From positions 1-64,000 of the forward strand of contig CAIMVD010000003.1 of assembly GCA_903844815.1 (NCBI GenBank): a stretch of 64,000 nt of DNA, written 5' to 3'. The DNA is from an uncultured Bacteroidota bacterium (GTDB lineage Bacteria > Bacteroidota > Bacteroidia > Bacteroidales > VadinHA17). The stretch's first letter is position 1. Each line of letters opens with the position of its first letter. This document shows positions 38,930 to 49,330 of the stretch, in pieces. The translations under genes were made by a program, and so were the position numbers. The notes beneath the pieces were generated by a model that was not told the DNA's origin, did not search any database, and saw nothing but the letters and a program-made list of their open reading frames with translations.

Positions 38930-40258
38930 CTATTTATTATAAATTCCTTGTTTTTCATCAACAAATGCATTGTTCATCCATGCAGGCTTCTCTGAATAAT
39001 TTGGCTGACGCTTGAAAAGCTGCATACTCTTTTTCGTCGAAATTGTACCAGTCTGGAGATAATGGATAGCCTCTTTAAGGCACGCTTCCTGCCTGTCGCT
39101 GAAGTCATGTGTTATGTCGTCGGGAAGGACTTTTGCAGGGAAGATGCCCGCAAAATAATCACCTTCATTCGAAGCGTTTACTATTTTAAAGGTTACAGGC
39201 CAGAAAAAGTACTTTTCCCCCACATCCCAGCCATTCATGCCAGTGGGCTTTCCGTTCGTGGTATCGCCTATCGTCACAATGTTCATAAAAGGCTTAAGCC
39301 CGTTGATAACTGCCTCGCTTGCTGAAGCAGTTGACCGGGAAGTTATAACAACCAATCTCGAAAGATTAAGACCGTAACTTGTGGCTTTGAAATTGAAAGT
39401 ACTGTTTGCAGTCTGGTGCTTGTCGTTATATGTCAGTTTTGCAAATACTTTTCCGGATTGCACATCTCCGGCTATATAGCTTGCAAGAGCTTGTGCTATT
39501 GAGAGATAGCCGCCGGTATTGTATCTCAGGTCAAGAATAAGATCCTTTACTCCTGCTGCTTTGAATTCAGAAAAGGCTGTGGCCAGTTCATCGGCAGAGG
39601 GAGTGATGAACGATTCAAATACAAGATGGCCGGTTATCCCGCTTGTGAGATTCAGGGTATCTTTTGCCAGAACAGTGTTTACTGTGAATGATGATTTTGT
39701 TGATGTTATTGATACCTCAGCTCCCTGGGCATTCTGAAACAGGAAGATATTCGTAATTCCCTCCTTGCTTGCTCCGATCAGATTGGTATATGCCGCAGGA
39801 TCATTTGACTTAAGAACCGGAGCCAGGTCAACGCCATTGACCTTCTTAACGATCCAACCTCGCCTGACACCGCTTGCATAAAGTGGTGACTTATTATAGA
39901 TCATAGCGATGCGGGCCTGGCCCGCAGCGTCGAGACCTATCCTGATTCCATGGCCAACAAAATCTCCCTGCATTTCGGAAAGGAACTCGTCGTAATCTGC
40001 AATAAAACTCCACCTGTCGAGTGTCTTGTACCTCATTGCCTCCAGCAAAGCAGACGGGTCAGCATAATTTCCCTTGTTTGCTTCCGTTACTGACACCGAT
40101 TCAGGCTTGTCATACCAATAGTAGAATTCCTTCATGATGTAGTAAAGGCTGTCGCGAGCCATAGCGGGTGTCAGGGTTGTTTCGGGAATTACATTGTCTT
40201 TTTTACATGATGATAGCGCAGTTATTATGACTAATGAGTAAAAGAGGAGTTTCTTCAT
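38930..40258 (-). CDS. S41-family peptidase (lipoprotein)
   Basis: Lipobox LSSCKKD; PDZ-like region; LILDLRYNTGGYLSIAQALASYI; TSRSTASASEAVINGLKP. Confidence 0.87.
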   Translation of the reverse strand: MKKLLFYSLVIITALSSCKKDNVIPETTLTPAMARDSLYYIMKEFYYWYDKPESVSVTEANKGNYADPSALLEAMRYKTLDRWSFIADYDEFLSEMQGDFVGHGIRIGLDAAGQARIAMIYNKSPLYASGVRRGWIVKKVNGVDLAPVLKSNDPAAYTNLIGASKEGITNIFLFQNAQGAEVSITSTKSSFTVNTVLAKDTLNLTSGITGHLVFESFITPSADELATAFSEFKAAGVKDLILDLRYNTGGYLSIAQALASYIAGDVQSGKVFAKLTYNDKHQTANSTFNFKATSYGLNLSRLVVITSRSTASASEAVINGLKPFMNIVTIGDTTNGKPTGMNGWDVGEKYFFWPVTFKIVNASNEGDYFAGIFPAKVLPDDITHDFSDRQEACLKEAIHYLQTGTISTKKSMQLFKRQPNYSEKPAWMNNAFVDEKQGIYNK

Positions 40259-40296
40259 TTATTACTGAAAATTTAGATTTGAGATGCCAAATATAA

Positions 40297-41187
40297 CTAA
40301 TTACCTGCCGGCCTTTTCCTGTTCTGAACCAATATGCCTGAAATTATAAGCAATAATCCTGCCGGGGTTGTATAATAAACGGGTTCGTGCAGAATAAAGT
40401 GTACGAACAGAAGGGAAAGGAACGGGGCCAGGTAGACAAGGTTGCTTACTTTATCGGTTGTTGCAGCCATCTGAAGGGCTTTCAGCCAAAACAGAAAGGT
40501 TATCCCCATCTCGAATATGCCAATGTAAACTGATGCTGTCAGGCCAGTTAATGAAGGAAGAGTCTGGAACCTTCCCGTAATGATCATTGCAGCCAGCAGG
40601 TAAACAGAGCCAAAGATGAAATTAAGCAGGAGCTTTACGGCTTCTTCGCGTTTATCCCTCATATTTAAAATAAAATAAAACGCCCAGAAAACGGAGCTTC
40701 CCGTTGCAAGGAGCACCCCTTTTATGTCCGATCTGACAGTTGAAAAAGGATGTCCCTGTGATGAAATAATATAGACACCCGCGAAGCTTATGAAAAGCGC
40801 AATGAAGCTCTTCGGTTCAATCTTTTGCTTCAGTACCGGAACTGAGAGGAAAACCAGGATAATCGGCCATATCATGTTCAGAGGCTGGGCTACCTGCGCA
40901 GGAAGAAGCTGGTAGGCCCTGAGGAGGATCAGATAATATATGAAAGGATTTATAAGACCCAGGATTGCGGATCGAAGAAGCTCACCACTGGTAGTTTTAA
41001 ATATTAGACAGGTTTTCCTTTGAGTAAACACAACTATTGCAAGAACTGCAGTTGATGTCAGCACTGCCAGCGTCAGCATAGTAAGAATATCCAGTTCACG
41101 CAGGCTTATCTTGAATGCTGTCGGAACTGTCGACCAGAAAAAAATCGCCAGTCCTGCATAGATATAAGATTGACGGGTCCGGTTCAT
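40297..41187 (-). CDS. EamA/DMT-family transporter
   Basis: About 10 TM helices; duplicated EamA pattern (YAGLAIFFWSTVPTAFKISL...GVLLATGSSVFWAFYFIL). Confidence 0.88.
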   Translation of the reverse strand: MNRTRQSYIYAGLAIFFWSTVPTAFKISLRELDILTMLTLAVLTSTAVLAIVVFTQRKTCLIFKTTSGELLRSAILGLINPFIYYLILLRAYQLLPAQVAQPLNMIWPIILVFLSVPVLKQKIEPKSFIALFISFAGVYIISSQGHPFSTVRSDIKGVLLATGSSVFWAFYFILNMRDKREEAVKLLLNFIFGSVYLLAAMIITGRFQTLPSLTGLTASVYIGIFEMGITFLFWLKALQMAATTDKVSNLVYLAPFLSLLFVHFILHEPVYYTTPAGLLLIISGILVQNRKRPAGN

Positions 41188-41202
41188 GGAAGATTATTTT
41201 GC

Positions 41203-41249
41203 CTCTACCCTTTTGCACCCCCAACCCATCAAGGGGAGAGGGGGGTAAA
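41203..41249. repeat. Short C-rich/G-rich palindromic intergenic element
   Basis: CTACCCTTTTGCACCCCCAACCCATCAAGGGGAGAGGGGGGTAAAA; inverted C-tract/G-tract. Confidence 0.45.
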
Positions 41250-41254
41250 ACGCA

Positions 41255-42529
41255 TTAATTTATTATTTCAAATCCCGTATAAGGCACCAGCACTTTCGGG
41301 ACTCTGATTCCTTCTTCCGTCTGGTTGTTTTCAAGTATGGCTGCAACTATCCTGGGTAGTGCAAGGGCACTGCCATTTAGAGTGTGCACGAGTGTAGTTT
41401 GTTTATCACCTTTGTCCTTAAACCTGCATTTCAGCCTGTTAGCCTGGAATGATTCGAAGTTCGACACGGAACTTACCTCGAGCCATCTTTTCTGTGCTGC
41501 CGACCACACTTCGAAATCGTAAGTGAGGGCAGAGGTGAATGACATGTCTCCACCGCAGAGCCTTAGGATTCTGTACGGTAGTCCCAGACTGACAATAAGT
41601 CCTTCAACATGGCTTACCATCTCGTCGAGCGATTCATAGGAATGATCGGGGTGGGCAATCCTGACTATCTCGACTTTGTCAAACTGGTGCAGACGGTTTA
41701 GCCCCCTGACATGGGCACCCCAGGAACCAGCCTCTCTCCTGAAGCATGGAGTGTATGCAATATTTTTTATTGGAAGCTGGTCGGCGCTGAGGATGACATC
41801 CCTGTAAATGTTTGTTACAGGAACCTCTGCAGTCGGGACAAGATAGAAATTATCAAGTGTTGCATGGTACATCTGGCCTTCCTTATCGGGAAGCTGACCT
41901 GTTCCAAAGCCGGAATCCTCGTTAACCATAATCGGGGGATATACTTCGTCATATCCGGCTTTTTCACCCTGGTCGAGAAAGAAGGTTATGAGTGCCCTTT
42001 GAAGTTTGGCCCCTTTTCCCTTGTAAACAGGAAATCCTGCACCTGTGAGTTTTATGCCAAGTTCAAAATCAATTATATCATATTTTTTTATGAGATCCCA
42101 GTGGGGGAGGGCTGTATCTGTGACAACAGGAAGTACTCCTCCGCTTCGGACTATCTCATTGTCATCTGCTCCATGACCAGCAGGTACCGATTCGTGGGGA
42201 AGGTTTGGCAGACGGACGATTTCAGTTTTAAGGTCATTATCAATAGGGCCAATCTTTTCCGAAAGGATCTTAATCTCTTCCTTCAATGCAAAGGTTTTCT
42301 GTCGCGCAACTTCTGCTTCCTCTTTATTACCAGCTTTCATGAGGGTTCCTATCTCCTTCGAGATCCGGTTCATTTCAGCCTGAAGGCTGTCGGTTTTAAC
42401 CTGAATTTCACGACGGGATGTATCGAGCGCAAGAATTTTTTCAATTGTTTCAGAAGCGTCAAAGTTTTTCACCCTGAGCCTTTCAATTATAAAGTCCTTT
42501 TTTTCGCGGATAAGGTTTATTGCAAGCAT
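41255..42529 (-). CDS. serS: Seryl-tRNA synthetase
   Basis: MLAINLIREKKDFIIERLRVK; PTAEVPVTNIYRDVIL; YTPCFRREAGSWG; LNGSALALPRIVAAILENNQTEEG. Confidence 0.97.
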   Translation of the reverse strand: MLAINLIREKKDFIIERLRVKNFDASETIEKILALDTSRREIQVKTDSLQAEMNRISKEIGTLMKAGNKEEAEVARQKTFALKEEIKILSEKIGPIDNDLKTEIVRLPNLPHESVPAGHGADDNEIVRSGGVLPVVTDTALPHWDLIKKYDIIDFELGIKLTGAGFPVYKGKGAKLQRALITFFLDQGEKAGYDEVYPPIMVNEDSGFGTGQLPDKEGQMYHATLDNFYLVPTAEVPVTNIYRDVILSADQLPIKNIAYTPCFRREAGSWGAHVRGLNRLHQFDKVEIVRIAHPDHSYESLDEMVSHVEGLIVSLGLPYRILRLCGGDMSFTSALTYDFEVWSAAQKRWLEVSSVSNFESFQANRLKCRFKDKGDKQTTLVHTLNGSALALPRIVAAILENNQTEEGIRVPKVLVPYTGFEIIN

Positions 42530-42549
42530 TGTTATAGGGATTAAAAATA

Positions 42550-42576
42550 AAAAAGCAGGCCTGTTAAGCCCGCCGT
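42550..42576 (-). terminator. Rho-independent terminator (second of tandem pair after rpmA)
   Basis: Minus strand GCGGGC-TTAACA-GGCCTGC followed by TTTTTTATTTTT. Confidence 0.6.
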
Positions 42577-42585
42577 AAAAATATT

Positions 42586-42633
42586 AAAAACTCCCGATAA
42601 TCCTTTCCTGTTAAAGAAAAGAATTTCGGGAGT
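42586..42633 (-). terminator. Terminator after rplU-rpmA
   Basis: Minus strand ACTCCCGAA...TCGGGAGT followed by TTTTT. Confidence 0.65.
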
Positions 42634-42654
42634 CTGTCTCTTGAAAACCGGTCG

Positions 42655-42915
42655 TTATTCGGCAAGTGGTTTAACCGAAACGTAGGTTTTATTGTCACGT
42701 TTTCTTTTGAACTCTATCTCGCCATCGATAAGCGCAAAGAGAGTGTGGTCTTTCCCGAGGCCTACATTGAGACCGGGATTATGTTTTGTTCCTCTCTGGC
42801 GTACTATGATGTTGCCAGCTTTGGCTGTCTGGCCGCCGAAGAGCTTCACTCCAAGCCTTTTGCTTTGCGAATCGCGACCGTTGCGCGAACTTCCCGCCCC
42901 TTTCTTGTGTGCCAT
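42655..42915 (-). CDS. rpmA: 50S ribosomal protein L27
   Basis: [48 protein letters not shown]. Confidence 0.98.
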   Translation of the reverse strand: MAHKKGAGSSRNGRDSQSKRLGVKLFGGQTAKAGNIIVRQRGTKHNPGLNVGLGKDHTLFALIDGEIEFKRKRDNKTYVSVKPLAE

Positions 42916-43006
42916 AATTATATACTTTTAATTGCTTTTACTTGATATTTTATTCTTCTGAAGCTTTCTTTTCTGCAGCTTTCTTTGCAGGGTTTTTTTC
43001 TGTTGT

Positions 43007-43381
43007 TTATTCAACGGCTTCTTCAGCTATTCCCGTTTCTTTTTTTACTGAGACCTTTTTTGGAACTGTTTTTCCATTGATGCTGAGGATCTCTACCTGA
43101 GTGAAATTCTGACGGTGCCCGTTTTTCACCCTGTAACCTTTTTTCCTTTTCTTCTTGAAAACGATGACTTTGTCACCCCTTACATGGTCAAGGACCTTCA
43201 CCTCAACATAAGCATCCTTAACTGTTGGTTCTCCGACAGTTATGTTGCCATCTTCCTCAATTAACAGAACCTGATCGAATTTAATCTCGGTTCCTTCTTC
43301 TGCATCCAGACGGTGGACAAAAATACTTTTGCCTCCTTCAACTTTGAACTGCTGGCCTGCAATTTCTACGATTGCGTACAT
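43007..43381 (-). CDS. rplU: 50S ribosomal protein L21
   Basis: MYAIVEIAGQQFKVEGGKSIFVHRLDAEEGTEIKFDQVLL; KKRKKGYRVKNGHRQNFTQVEI. Confidence 0.97.
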   Translation of the reverse strand: MYAIVEIAGQQFKVEGGKSIFVHRLDAEEGTEIKFDQVLLIEEDGNITVGEPTVKDAYVEVKVLDHVRGDKVIVFKKKRKKGYRVKNGHRQNFTQVEILSINGKTVPKKVSVKKETGIAEEAVE

Positions 43382-43473
43382 TTTTATTATGTTTTACGTT
43401 ACTCCGTGAGGCGTACATTGTAATTTAAAATGTATCTTCATTTGCCCCGTCGGATTTATTCAAATTCGGACTG

Positions 43474-43503
43474 CAAAGATATACAAATTAGATTAGTTAC
43501 AAA
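43474..43503 (-). promoter_or_regulatory. Bacteroidetes-type promoter for rplU-rpmA
   Basis: Minus strand TTTG-N18-TATCTTTG. Confidence 0.6.
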
Positions 43504-43711
43504 CCTTTACGCTTATTTTTTTGCATCATTTCAACATAGAATTGCCCGACAGTCAAAAGAATGAGGTTCAGTATGGTTTGCCTCTGGCAGGCATAATAAT
43601 TGCAGCAGTTCTGAAAAAAGAATATTTATTGCTTTCTGTTACTGGTAATATCTTTATATTTGTGTGAAGCTAGCGGAACTGGGAAATTTTCCTGCAGCAT
43701 AAACGATTGAT

Positions 43712-44302
43712 ATGAAGAGAGTAAAGTTAAAAGTAATGGGCATTTCGTATAGTCAGACTCAGTCAGGAGCCTATGCCCTCATACTTATTGAAGAGAACGG
43801 AGAGAGAAGAATTCCAATTATTATCGGGGGATTCGAAGCACAGGCTATAGTTATAAAGCTTGAAAACCTTGATCCTCCCAGGCCGCTTACTCACGACCTG
43901 TTCAAAAAATTAGCCGACCAGTTCAATATTATTGTGAGCGAAGTGATGATCCACAAACTTGAAGAGGGCGTTTTCTTCGCCAAACTCATCTGCAGCAGCG
44001 GGGAATCGGAGTATACCATTGACAGCAGGACATCCGACGCAGTTGCTATTGCCCTCAGGTTCGGCTGCCCAATATTCATTGCCGAAGAGATACTCGACAA
44101 AGCCGGAATTACAATAAATCCAAATGACGGAGATATTCCCGGAACCTCAGACGGCGATGATATTCCTGAACATGAAACTACGACTTATGAGTCTTACTCC
44201 GATGATGAACTTTTCAAGATGATCGATGAAGCTGTGAAGACAGAAGATTATGAGCGTGCTGCTTCAATCAGGGATGAGATTGAGAAAAGAAAGCGGAAGT
44301 AG
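43712..44302 (+). CDS. Bifunctional nuclease domain (BFN/DUF151) protein with C-terminal UVR motif
   Basis: IPIIIGGFEAQAIVIKLENLDPPRPLTHDL; SRTSDAVAIALRFGCPIF; LFKMIDEAVKTEDYERAASIRDEIEKR. Confidence 0.92.
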   Translation: MKRVKLKVMGISYSQTQSGAYALILIEENGERRIPIIIGGFEAQAIVIKLENLDPPRPLTHDLFKKLADQFNIIVSEVMIHKLEEGVFFAKLICSSGESEYTIDSRTSDAVAIALRFGCPIFIAEEILDKAGITINPNDGDIPGTSDGDDIPEHETTTYESYSDDELFKMIDEAVKTEDYERAASIRDEIEKRKRK

Positions 44303-44376
44303 GCCTGTGACGGGACAGTCGGGAAAACCGGCGAGCCTGAAATTTTAAGCCATAGTAATTAAATCACCAACCAGAG

Positions 44377-45171
44377 ATGAGACAATATCTTGATCTTCTT
44401 GATACCGTCATAAAAACCGGGACTGAAAAGAAGGACAGAACAGGAACAGGAACCATAAGCATATTTGGTTACCAGATGAGATTCAATCTTAGTGAAGGAT
44501 TTCCTGCCCTTACGACAAAGAAACTGCACCTCAAGTCAATAATTCATGAGCTGCTCTGGTTCATTTCGGGAGATACAAACACGGCCTACCTTAATCAGAA
44601 TGGCGTGAAGATTTGGAATGAATGGGCCGATAAGGATGGTAATCTTGGTCCGGTTTATGGTTCCCAGTGGCGGTCATGGCCCGCTTCGGGCGACAGGAAG
44701 ATCGACCAGCTTCTTAATGTAATAAGCTCGATTAAAAATAATCCGGATTCTCGCAGGCATATTATAAGTGCCTGGAATACCGGGGAGATTGAAAAAATGG
44801 CTTTACCACCCTGCCATATTCTCTTTCAGTTCTATGTAGCCGACGGAAAGCTCTCCTGCCAGTTGTACCAGCGAAGCGCCGATATTTTTCTCGGCGTTCC
44901 TTTCAACATTGCATCATATGCACTCCTTACTATGATGGTTGCAGGGGTTACCGGCCTCAAGCCGGGAGATTTTATACATACCCTCGGCGATGCTCATATC
45001 TACCTTAACCATATTGAACAGGTAAAAACCCAGCTGTCAAGGGAGCCGTTTGGCCTGCCTCAGATGATTATAAATCCCGGAGTAAAGGATATACTGGGTT
45101 TCAGATACGAGGATTTTTCACTTGTAAATTATTCAGCCCACCCGCATATTAAGGGTGATATTTCAGTATAA
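44377..45171 (+). CDS. thyA: Thymidylate synthase
   Basis: [72 protein letters not shown]. Confidence 0.98.
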   Translation: MRQYLDLLDTVIKTGTEKKDRTGTGTISIFGYQMRFNLSEGFPALTTKKLHLKSIIHELLWFISGDTNTAYLNQNGVKIWNEWADKDGNLGPVYGSQWRSWPASGDRKIDQLLNVISSIKNNPDSRRHIISAWNTGEIEKMALPPCHILFQFYVADGKLSCQLYQRSADIFLGVPFNIASYALLTMMVAGVTGLKPGDFIHTLGDAHIYLNHIEQVKTQLSREPFGLPQMIINPGVKDILGFRYEDFSLVNYSAHPHIKGDISV

Positions 45172-45181
45172 CAAACAGATT

Positions 45182-45685
45182 ATGATATCAATAATTGTTG
45201 CAGTATCTGACGACTGGGGCATCGGTAAGGATAACGAGCTTCTATGGAATATTCCATCTGACCTGAAGAGGTTCAAAAGGCTAACCCTTGGTAACACCCT
45301 TATCATGGGGAAAAGAACCTGGGAATCGCTTCCGGTAAGACCGTTGAAGGGGAGGAAGAATATTGTCCTCACCGACGTTCCTGCGGAATGTATTGATTGT
45401 TCGGTAACTGCTTACTCCATTGATGATGCTCTCGGAAAATGCAGCCTCGAAGAGGAGATATTCATAATAGGAGGGGGAAGCATTTACCGCCAGTTCATGC
45501 CTCTGGCCGACAGACTTTATATTACTCATATTCATAAATCGGCACCAGCGGACACTTTTTTCCCTGTAATTGACAAAAATGAATGGGAGGTTGTCGGGAA
45601 AGAAGAAGGCGACCCGGAGGAGAATAAGGGAATCCCTTTTACATATATAACCTATCTGCGCAGAAATAAAATTCAAGGAAAGTAA
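45182..45685 (+). CDS. folA: Dihydrofolate reductase
   Basis: ISIIVAVSDDWGIGKDNELLWNIPSDLKRFKRLT; MGKRTWESLPVRPLKGRKNIVL; ATG 45182 used. Confidence 0.95.
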   Translation: MISIIVAVSDDWGIGKDNELLWNIPSDLKRFKRLTLGNTLIMGKRTWESLPVRPLKGRKNIVLTDVPAECIDCSVTAYSIDDALGKCSLEEEIFIIGGGSIYRQFMPLADRLYITHIHKSAPADTFFPVIDKNEWEVVGKEEGDPEENKGIPFTYITYLRRNKIQGK

Positions 45686-45712
45686 GAAGGGCGAATCAAA
45701 GTCTTCCTGCTT

Positions 45713-45789
45713 CTTAACCACGGAGTTTCACTGTTTAAGAAATTTAAAGCAGAGAAACTCCTTTAAACACCGTGTAACTCCGTGGTAAA
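45713..45789. repeat. Imperfect palindromic intergenic repeat (ACCACGGAGTT/AACTCCGTGGT family)
   Basis: TTAACCACGGAGTTTCACTG...ACACCGTGTAACTCCGTGGTAAA. Confidence 0.7.
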
Positions 45790-45800
45790 AAAATACGAGA

Positions 45801-47015
45801 TTATGATGCCCTGAGAACTTTAAGGTTTATCCTTTCAAGTTTCCTGTCGGCGTAATCGATTGTGATTTCAAGTTCGCTGGTGTCCTTTGAAGGCATCTCG
45901 AACATTGCATCAAGCATAATAGCTTCGCAGATCGACCTGAGGCCCCTGGCGCCCAGTTTGAATTCAATGGCTTTGTCGACAATATATTCGAGGACGCCTT
46001 CTTCGAAGGTGAGGTCGATATTGTCCATTTTGAAAAGCTTGATATACTGTTTTACAAGTGCATTTTTAGGTTCAGTAAGAATTGCCCTGAGCGCATCCCT
46101 GTCGAGCGGGTTCAGATGTGAAAGTACGGGAAGCCTTCCGATAATTTCGGGAATCAGACCAAATGATCTGAGGTCCTGAGGAGCAATATACTGGAGAAGA
46201 TTATTCTTGTCAACCTTATCCCTTATCTTTGTTGCCCCGAATCCAACTATCTGGGTATTAAGGCGCTGGGCTATTTTTTTATCAATTCCTTCGAATGCTC
46301 CGCCACAAATAAAAAGAATATTCTTGGTATCGACGGGTATCATTTTCTGTTCGGGGTGCTTTCGTCCTCCCTGCGGGGGAACATTTACTATAGAGCCTTC
46401 GAGCAGTTTCAGTAATCCCTGCTGTACTCCCTCACCCGACACGTCGCGGGTTATTGAAGGATTGTCGCCCTTGCGGGCTATCTTATCAATCTCATCGATG
46501 AAAACAATGCCTTTTTCGGCAGCTTTAACATCATAATCTGCATTCTGAAGCAAACGGGTGAGCAGGCTTTCAATATCTTCTCCGACATAACCTGCTTCGG
46601 TCAGCACAGTGGCATCGACAATTGTGAATGGCACATGCAGCATTTTAGCAACAGTCCTCGCAAGGAGAGTCTTGCCGGTTCCGGTTTCCCCAACCAGGAT
46701 AATGTTCGACTTTTCAATTTCTATTTCGTCGGCATCGGGCTTTTGCATAAGCCTCTTGTAGTGGTTATAAACGGCTACGGAGATTATTTTTTTAGCCATA
46801 TCCTGGCCAATGACATACTGGTCAAGGAAGTTTTTAATTTCAACAGGTTTCAGAAGATTAATTGTATCGAAGGATGTGTTCTTTTTGCTGCCAAGCTCTT
46901 CCTTCATTATGCTGTTAGCCTGCTCTATGCAATGGTCGCAGATATGGCCCTCAAGCCCTGCAATAAGAAGGTTTGTTTCTTTTTTTGTTCTGCCGCAAAA
47001 TGAACATTTATCCAT
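45801..47015 (-). CDS. clpX: ATP-dependent Clp protease ATP-binding subunit ClpX
   Basis: [26 protein letters not shown] zinc domain; [33 protein letters not shown]. Confidence 0.98.
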   Translation of the reverse strand: MDKCSFCGRTKKETNLLIAGLEGHICDHCIEQANSIMKEELGSKKNTSFDTINLLKPVEIKNFLDQYVIGQDMAKKIISVAVYNHYKRLMQKPDADEIEIEKSNIILVGETGTGKTLLARTVAKMLHVPFTIVDATVLTEAGYVGEDIESLLTRLLQNADYDVKAAEKGIVFIDEIDKIARKGDNPSITRDVSGEGVQQGLLKLLEGSIVNVPPQGGRKHPEQKMIPVDTKNILFICGGAFEGIDKKIAQRLNTQIVGFGATKIRDKVDKNNLLQYIAPQDLRSFGLIPEIIGRLPVLSHLNPLDRDALRAILTEPKNALVKQYIKLFKMDNIDLTFEEGVLEYIVDKAIEFKLGARGLRSICEAIMLDAMFEMPSKDTSELEITIDYADRKLERINLKVLRAS

Positions 47016-47021
47016 CAGATA

Positions 47022-47699
47022 CTATTTTTGATGTTTTTCGAGAATCTCATCAATCATCCCGTAATCCTTGGCTTCCTGGGAAGTCATCCAGTAATCCCTG
47101 TCCGAGTCTTTCTCGACTTTCTCATAAGAATTACCTGAATGCGATGCTATAATTTCGTAGAGTTCCCTCTTTAATTTAACTATTTCACGTACTGTGATCT
47201 CAATGTCAGAAGCCTGCCCTTCTGCGCCTCCCATTGGCTGATGAATCATGATCCTGGAGTGTTTCAGGGCCGATCTTTTCCCTTTTTTCCCTGCCGTCAG
47301 AAGAACTGCACCCATCGAAGCCGCCATACCGGTACAAATTGTTGCAATGTCAGCCGAAATATACTGCATTGTATCATAGATACCCAGACCGGCATGAACT
47401 GATCCTCCAGGAGTGTTGAAATAGATCTGTATATCTTTTCCGGGATCTGAAGAATCGAGGTATAGCAACTGTGCCTGTATAATGTTAGCGACATAATCGT
47501 CGATAGGTAATCCGAGGAAAATGATCCGGTCCATCATAAGGCGGGAAAAGACATCCATTGATGCAACATTCAACTGCCTTTCCTCAATAATTGTTGGTGA
47601 TATATAGCTTGCATAAGCTGATTGGTACCTGTGCAGGTTAAGACTGCCGATACCACGGTTGCTTCTTGCATATTTTCCAAAATCGTCAGCGATATTCAT
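47022..47699 (-). CDS. clpP: ATP-dependent Clp protease proteolytic subunit
   Basis: RIIFLGLPIDDYVANIIQAQLLYLDS; GMAASMGAVLLTAGKKGKR; RIMIHQPMGGAEGQASDIEI. Confidence 0.98.
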   Translation of the reverse strand: MNIADDFGKYARSNRGIGSLNLHRYQSAYASYISPTIIEERQLNVASMDVFSRLMMDRIIFLGLPIDDYVANIIQAQLLYLDSSDPGKDIQIYFNTPGGSVHAGLGIYDTMQYISADIATICTGMAASMGAVLLTAGKKGKRSALKHSRIMIHQPMGGAEGQASDIEITVREIVKLKRELYEIIASHSGNSYEKVEKDSDRDYWMTSQEAKDYGMIDEILEKHQK

Positions 47700-47765
47700 A
47701 TCTTAAAGTATTTAAATAAACATGCAAAGATAACAATATTAGATCAGAACAGTTCAATCGGCAGG

Positions 47766-49115
47766 CTACTGTTCAAAAAGCTTGTTGAATTCGTCAACTG
47801 AAATGCTTTTGTTTTCAAGAGTTACGATGTCCCTGATAATTCCTGTTACCTTGTCCTCGAGTATTCTGTCTGCAATTTTTTTAGCATCATCCTCACGTTT
47901 TAGAGTCTCTTTTGCATAGTTGCCAATCTGCTCATCAGTGGCATAATAAAGGCCATACTGCTGGAACTGCTGTCTGGTTATGTTCTCGGCTTCTCTCTGG
48001 AGTTCTTCTTCTGATATCTTCACCTCATTGTCGCGGGCTACCTTATTCCTGATAAGCTGCCATTTAAGGTCTTTTCTGAAGCTGTTGAATTCCTGATCGA
48101 TCTGTTCCTTTGTTGTTTTTTCATTGACTCTCAGAAGCCATTTTTTAAGGAATTCCTCGGGAAGGTCAAATTGTATTTTTTCCATAGCGAGTTCTTTCAG
48201 GTCGAGCATCAGCCTGAAATCGCTTTCACGAACAAGGCTTGCCGAGATCTCGTCTTCCACCTTCTTCATGAATTCTTCCTGCCCGGCAACAACGCCTTCT
48301 CCATAGATTTTGTCGAACAGTTCCTGACCGATTTCGGCAGGGAAGAAACGGCTGATCTCATTTACAGTGAATCTGAAGTTGCCCTCGATTGAAGCTGCCT
48401 CATCCTTAGTCTTGTGAAGCAAACCTCCTACCTCGTTATCGTTGGGGAAGGCTTTTTTGATGTCGAAGACTACTGATTCACCGATATTCTTACCTATGAA
48501 ATCAGATTTAATGTTTTCATCCTTAATAATGTCAATACCTATGGAAGCGTTTTCGACTGAGATCGCATCGGGCAGCGAATTGCCATCAGTGTCTACGGCT
48601 TCTATTTTACCTTTAATTACATCCTTATCCTCAGTTGAGTTAGCGCCCCTCAGCTCACCATAACGACGTGTATAATTGTCGATATAGTCATTTTTCATTT
48701 TCTCGTCGATTGAAATCTCATGAAACGTTACAATGTTATTCTTGGTCAGATTCAGTTCGATGGCCGGTGCCAGGCCAAGTTCGAATGAGAAGGTGAATTC
48801 TTCCTGGGTATCGAAGTCAATATTTTCCTGCTCGTCAGACGGCATTGGATCACCGAGGATCTCGAGTTTTTCGTCAGTGATATATTTCTGGATGCTATCA
48901 GTAACAATTTTATTTATTTCGTCAATCTGTACAGCATGTCCATAGATCTTCCTGACCATACCTATTGGTACCATGCCCGGGCGAAACCCCTTAATTGTAG
49001 CCTTTTTCCTGTAATCCTTCAAAACTGTCTCAACTTTTTCTTCATAATCGGGCTTGACAATATTGATTTTGAGGACGGCATTCAGATTGTCGATGTTTTC
49101 TCTGGTGATATTCAT
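47766..49115 (-). CDS. tig: Trigger factor
   Basis: VLKDYRKKATIKGFRPGMVPIGMVRKIYGHAV and clpP/clpX context. Confidence 0.92.
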   Translation of the reverse strand: MNITRENIDNLNAVLKINIVKPDYEEKVETVLKDYRKKATIKGFRPGMVPIGMVRKIYGHAVQIDEINKIVTDSIQKYITDEKLEILGDPMPSDEQENIDFDTQEEFTFSFELGLAPAIELNLTKNNIVTFHEISIDEKMKNDYIDNYTRRYGELRGANSTEDKDVIKGKIEAVDTDGNSLPDAISVENASIGIDIIKDENIKSDFIGKNIGESVVFDIKKAFPNDNEVGGLLHKTKDEAASIEGNFRFTVNEISRFFPAEIGQELFDKIYGEGVVAGQEEFMKKVEDEISASLVRESDFRLMLDLKELAMEKIQFDLPEEFLKKWLLRVNEKTTKEQIDQEFNSFRKDLKWQLIRNKVARDNEVKISEEELQREAENITRQQFQQYGLYYATDEQIGNYAKETLKREDDAKKIADRILEDKVTGIIRDIVTLENKSISVDEFNKLFEQ

Positions 49116-49140
49116 TTCAATTCTAGTTTATTGCACAGTT

Positions 49141-49186
49141 AAAAAAAACCGCCAAAACGCACTGTTAAGAGGTTTAGGGCGGTTTG
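49141..49186 (-). terminator. Terminator downstream of tRNA-Leu
   Basis: Minus strand AAACCGCC...GGCGGTTTTTTTT. Confidence 0.7.
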
Positions 49187-49193
49187 TCAGTAG

Positions 49194-49276
49194 TGCGGAT
49201 GAAGGGACTCGAACCCCCACGTCACGAAGACACAAGATCCTAAGTCTTGCTCGGCTACCAATTACGACACATCCGC
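49194..49276 (-). tRNA. tRNA-Leu (anticodon UAG)
   Basis: Minus strand GCGGATGTGTCGTAATTGGTAGCCGAGCAAGACTTAGGATCTTGTGTCTTCGTGACGTGGGGGTTCGAGTCCCTTCATCCGCA; anticodon stem CAAGA/TCTTG, long variable arm. Confidence 0.93.
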
Positions 49277-49330
49277 GGTTAAATTCAGCGCAAAAGTATA
49301 ATAAATAATTATGAAAACAAATTGATTATG

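Noticed and set aside
41711-42544. 277-aa plus-strand ORF opposite serS
   Set aside because: Long but antisense to an unambiguous seryl-tRNA synthetase; no family motif.
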